Source: Deinococcus terrestris
Lineage (GTDB): Bacteria; Deinococcota; Deinococci; Deinococcales; Deinococcaceae
Direction of reading: 5' to 3'
Assembly (NCBI RefSeq): GCF_009377345.1
Contig: NZ_WBSL01000014.1
Location: 40,001 to 46,248 of the forward strand
Length of the DNA stretch: 6,248 bases
The notes beneath the pieces are model-generated. The model made no database searches. It saw only the letters and a list, made by a program, of their open reading frames with translations, and was not told where the DNA came from. The position numbers and the translations under genes were made by a program. Below are positions 6,176 through 6,248 of this stretch, piece by piece (position 1 is the stretch's first letter; every line of letters starts with the position of its first letter).

Positions 6176-6248
6176 GTTGAGGCTTGCTGAGCACGGCACG
6201 AAGGGTATCCAGGCCACGCCTGAAGAGGCTTTTTGGCGGGTAGCCGTG

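Overview
The window looks like a plasmid or megaplasmid segment from a GC-rich bacterium, most likely Deinococcus or a close relative. The reasons are high-GC coding sequence broken by short, very AT-rich intergenic patches, a stand-alone Prim-Pol replication protein next to a small ParA/ribbon-helix-helix partition pair, and -10 hexamers placed almost on the start codon (leaderless geometry, common in Deinococcus). The genus is inferred from these traits, not from any database match.

Layout: at the left edge, the C-terminal part of a Tn3-family transposase reads rightwards (3-1778). Everything else reads leftwards. In minus-strand order from the right edge these are: a small Mrr-type nuclease-fold protein (6175-5732, possibly starting outside the window); an unrecognised protein with a Lys/Arg-rich tail, having its own promoter and a strong terminator (5489-5019); a divergent arginase/agmatinase-family protein (4862-3981); parA (3899-3285), overlapping by 11 bases a small ParG-like protein (3295-3035); and a Prim-Pol protein (2950-1997), the candidate replication initiator.

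The partition pair and the Prim-Pol protein form a plausible maintenance core. ParA ATPase and its small DNA-binding partner would segregate the replicon, and the Prim-Pol protein would prime or initiate its replication. The arginase-like and Mrr-like genes look like cargo, and the transposase marks a mobile-element boundary close to the replication gene.

The most interesting signal is not a gene. Four intergenic AT-rich patches (about 1942, 2974-3009, 3908 and 4948) share a palindrome close to TTTAC-NN-GTAAA, five copies in all. Two copies carry additional GTAA boxes at an 8-bp step. This resembles the box-plus-AT-spacer arrays bound by ParG-type proteins, so these patches are candidate partition/operator sites. 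A second unusual structure is a very tight G-quadruplex motif at 3960-3977, at the arginase-parA junction.
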